Source: Pseudomonadota bacterium (lineage in GTDB: Bacteria; Pseudomonadota; Gammaproteobacteria; Steroidobacterales; Steroidobacteraceae). From it: DNA of 5,983 bases. The notes below the pieces were generated by a model that was given only the letters and a program-made list of their open reading frames with translations, made no database searches and had not been told where the DNA came from. The position numbers were made by a program, and so were the translations under genes. The stretch covers positions 1 through 5,983 of the forward strand of contig CANGMU010000148.1 of the NCBI GenBank assembly GCA_947454665.1, read 5' to 3'. Shown here one piece after another: positions 5,184-5,983 of this stretch (its first letter is position 1; each line of letters opens with the position of its first letter).

Positions 5184-5983
5184 GTGACAGCAAACCTGGA
5201 CAGCGCGGCAAAGGCAAAGCTGCTGCGCGCGCTGCTCGACGGCCAGTTGCCGGACGAGCACGGGCGCTTCGGTCCCTATGGCGGCCGCTACATTCCCGAA
5301 ACCCTCGTGCCGGCCTTCGACCGCCTCACGGCCGCGGTGCATGAAGTGCTCCGCGATCCGACTTACCAAGCCGAGCTCGCCGCCGAGCTGAAGGACTGGG
5401 TCGGTCGCCCGACTGCGCTGTCGCCGATGCGCCGCCTGTCGGAGCGCTGGGGCGCGGAGATCTGGTTCAAGCGCGAGGACCTTGCGCACACCGGCGCGCA
5501 CAAGATCAACAACTCGATGGGTCAGGTGCTGCTGGCCAAGCGCATGGGTGCGAAGCGCATCATCGCCGAGACGGGCGCGGGCCAGCATGGCGTGGCCACG
5601 GCTGCGGCCTGCGCGCGCGTCGGCCTGCCCTGCACCGTGTACATGGGCGAGGTCGACATGGCCCGCCAGGCGCCGAACGTCGGCCGCATGCGCCTGATGG
5701 GCGCGACGGTCACGCCGGTGACCACGGGTGACCGCACGCTGCGCGCAGCGATCGACGAAGCCTTCCGTGACTGGGTGTCCGATCCGGAAAGCACGTTCTA
5801 TTGCCTGGGCTCGGCGCTCGGCCCGCATCCCTATCCCTTCCTCGTGCGCCAGATGCAGTCGGTCATCGGCCGCGAAGCGCGTGCGCAGATCATCGAGAAG
5901 GCCGGCGGTCTGCCGGACATCGTCGTCGCCTGCGTCGGTGGTGGTTCGAATGCGATCGGCCTGTTCACGGCCTTCCTCGGTGA
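5184..5983 (+). CDS. trpB: Tryptophan synthase beta chain (TrpB), 5' part (cut by right edge)
   Basis: TrpB is the PLP-dependent subunit that condenses indole, channelled from TrpA, with serine to give tryptophan. The window holds 266 codons plus two bases of an expected 395-410. The order is HGRFGPYGGRYIPETL near residue 30, GRPTALSPM, FKREDLAHTGAHKINN with PLP-binding Lys107, AETGAGQHGVATA with Glu129, and the PLP-phosphate loop GGGSN (252-256). It is of the common TrpA-partnered TrpB1 type. The GTG start at 5184 is chosen because GAGGAG (5168-5173), overlapping the trpF stop, lies 10 bases upstream, and the gene begins 14 bases after trpF. No ATG occurs before the conserved region. Residues present look fully functional; trpA is expected just beyond the window. 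Confidence 0.97.
   Translation, partial: MTANLDSAAKAKLLRALLDGQLPDEHGRFGPYGGRYIPETLVPAFDRLTAAVHEVLRDPTYQAELAAELKDWVGRPTALSPMRRLSERWGAEIWFKREDLAHTGAHKINNSMGQVLLAKRMGAKRIIAETGAGQHGVATAAACARVGLPCTVYMGEVDMARQAPNVGRMRLMGATVTPVTTGDRTLRAAIDEAFRDWVSDPESTFYCLGSALGPHPYPFLVRQMQSVIGREARAQIIEKAGGLPDIVVACVGGGSNAIGLFTAFLG

Noticed and set aside
1110..5828. Long minus-strand open frames (up to about 390 codons) antisense to trpE-trpB
   Set aside because: High-GC coding DNA has few stops on the opposite strand. The translations are Arg/His/Ala-rich low-complexity shadows of trp genes with no recognisable motifs or ribosome sites.
1..5983. CRISPR arrays, tRNA/rRNA genes, insertion sequences, phage or transfer signatures
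   Set aside because: I saw no tandem or spaced repeats, tRNA-like cloverleaf, transposase motifs or compositional break; the window reads as ordinary core chromosome.

Overview
The window is high-GC bacterial chromosome (roughly two-thirds G+C by eye) carrying an almost complete tryptophan biosynthesis operon on the plus strand, read in the order trpL-trpE-trpG-trpD-trpC-trpF-trpB. The last gene is cut by the right edge; trpA would be expected next. Anthranilate synthase is split into separate TrpE and TrpG proteins, and TrpC and TrpF are unfused. This excludes the enteric (trpGD and trpCF fused) arrangement. The gene set and several sequence variants suggest a proteobacterium, perhaps a gammaproteobacterium of the Xanthomonadales/Lysobacterales kind, but that placement is tentative.

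Layout: bases 1-498 (minus strand) hold the N-terminal 166 codons of a HerA/DUF87-like P-loop ATPase, divergent from the trp operon and running off the left edge. Bases 499-737 are non-coding apart from a tiny leader gene and contain the operon's control region. This comprises a sigma70-like promoter (545-574), a 15-residue leader peptide with three consecutive Trp codons (581-628), mutually exclusive RNA pairings, and a rho-independent terminator (683-717). Bases 738-5169 carry trpE, trpG, trpD, trpC and trpF, and trpB starts at 5184. The genes are tightly packed: three successive 4-base stop/start overlaps (trpE/G, G/D, D/C), then gaps of 4 and 14 bases.

Together the proteins convert chorismate to anthranilate (TrpE+TrpG), then to phosphoribosyl-anthranilate (TrpD), CdRP (TrpF), indole-3-glycerol phosphate (TrpC) and finally tryptophan (TrpB with TrpA). 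The leader is a classical ribosome-dependent attenuator that should let transcription into trpE only when charged tRNA-Trp is scarce.

The most interesting points are in the control region. The promoter is placed so that transcription should begin at, or within a base or so of, the A of the trpL ATG. No Shine-Dalgarno precedes that ATG, so the leader is probably a leaderless mRNA, as known for Sinorhizobium meliloti trpL. In addition, trpE has no ATG/GTG/TTG start in a sensible place; the only start with a well-spaced ribosome binding site is a CTG. TrpF departs from its family at two normally conserved active-site motifs.
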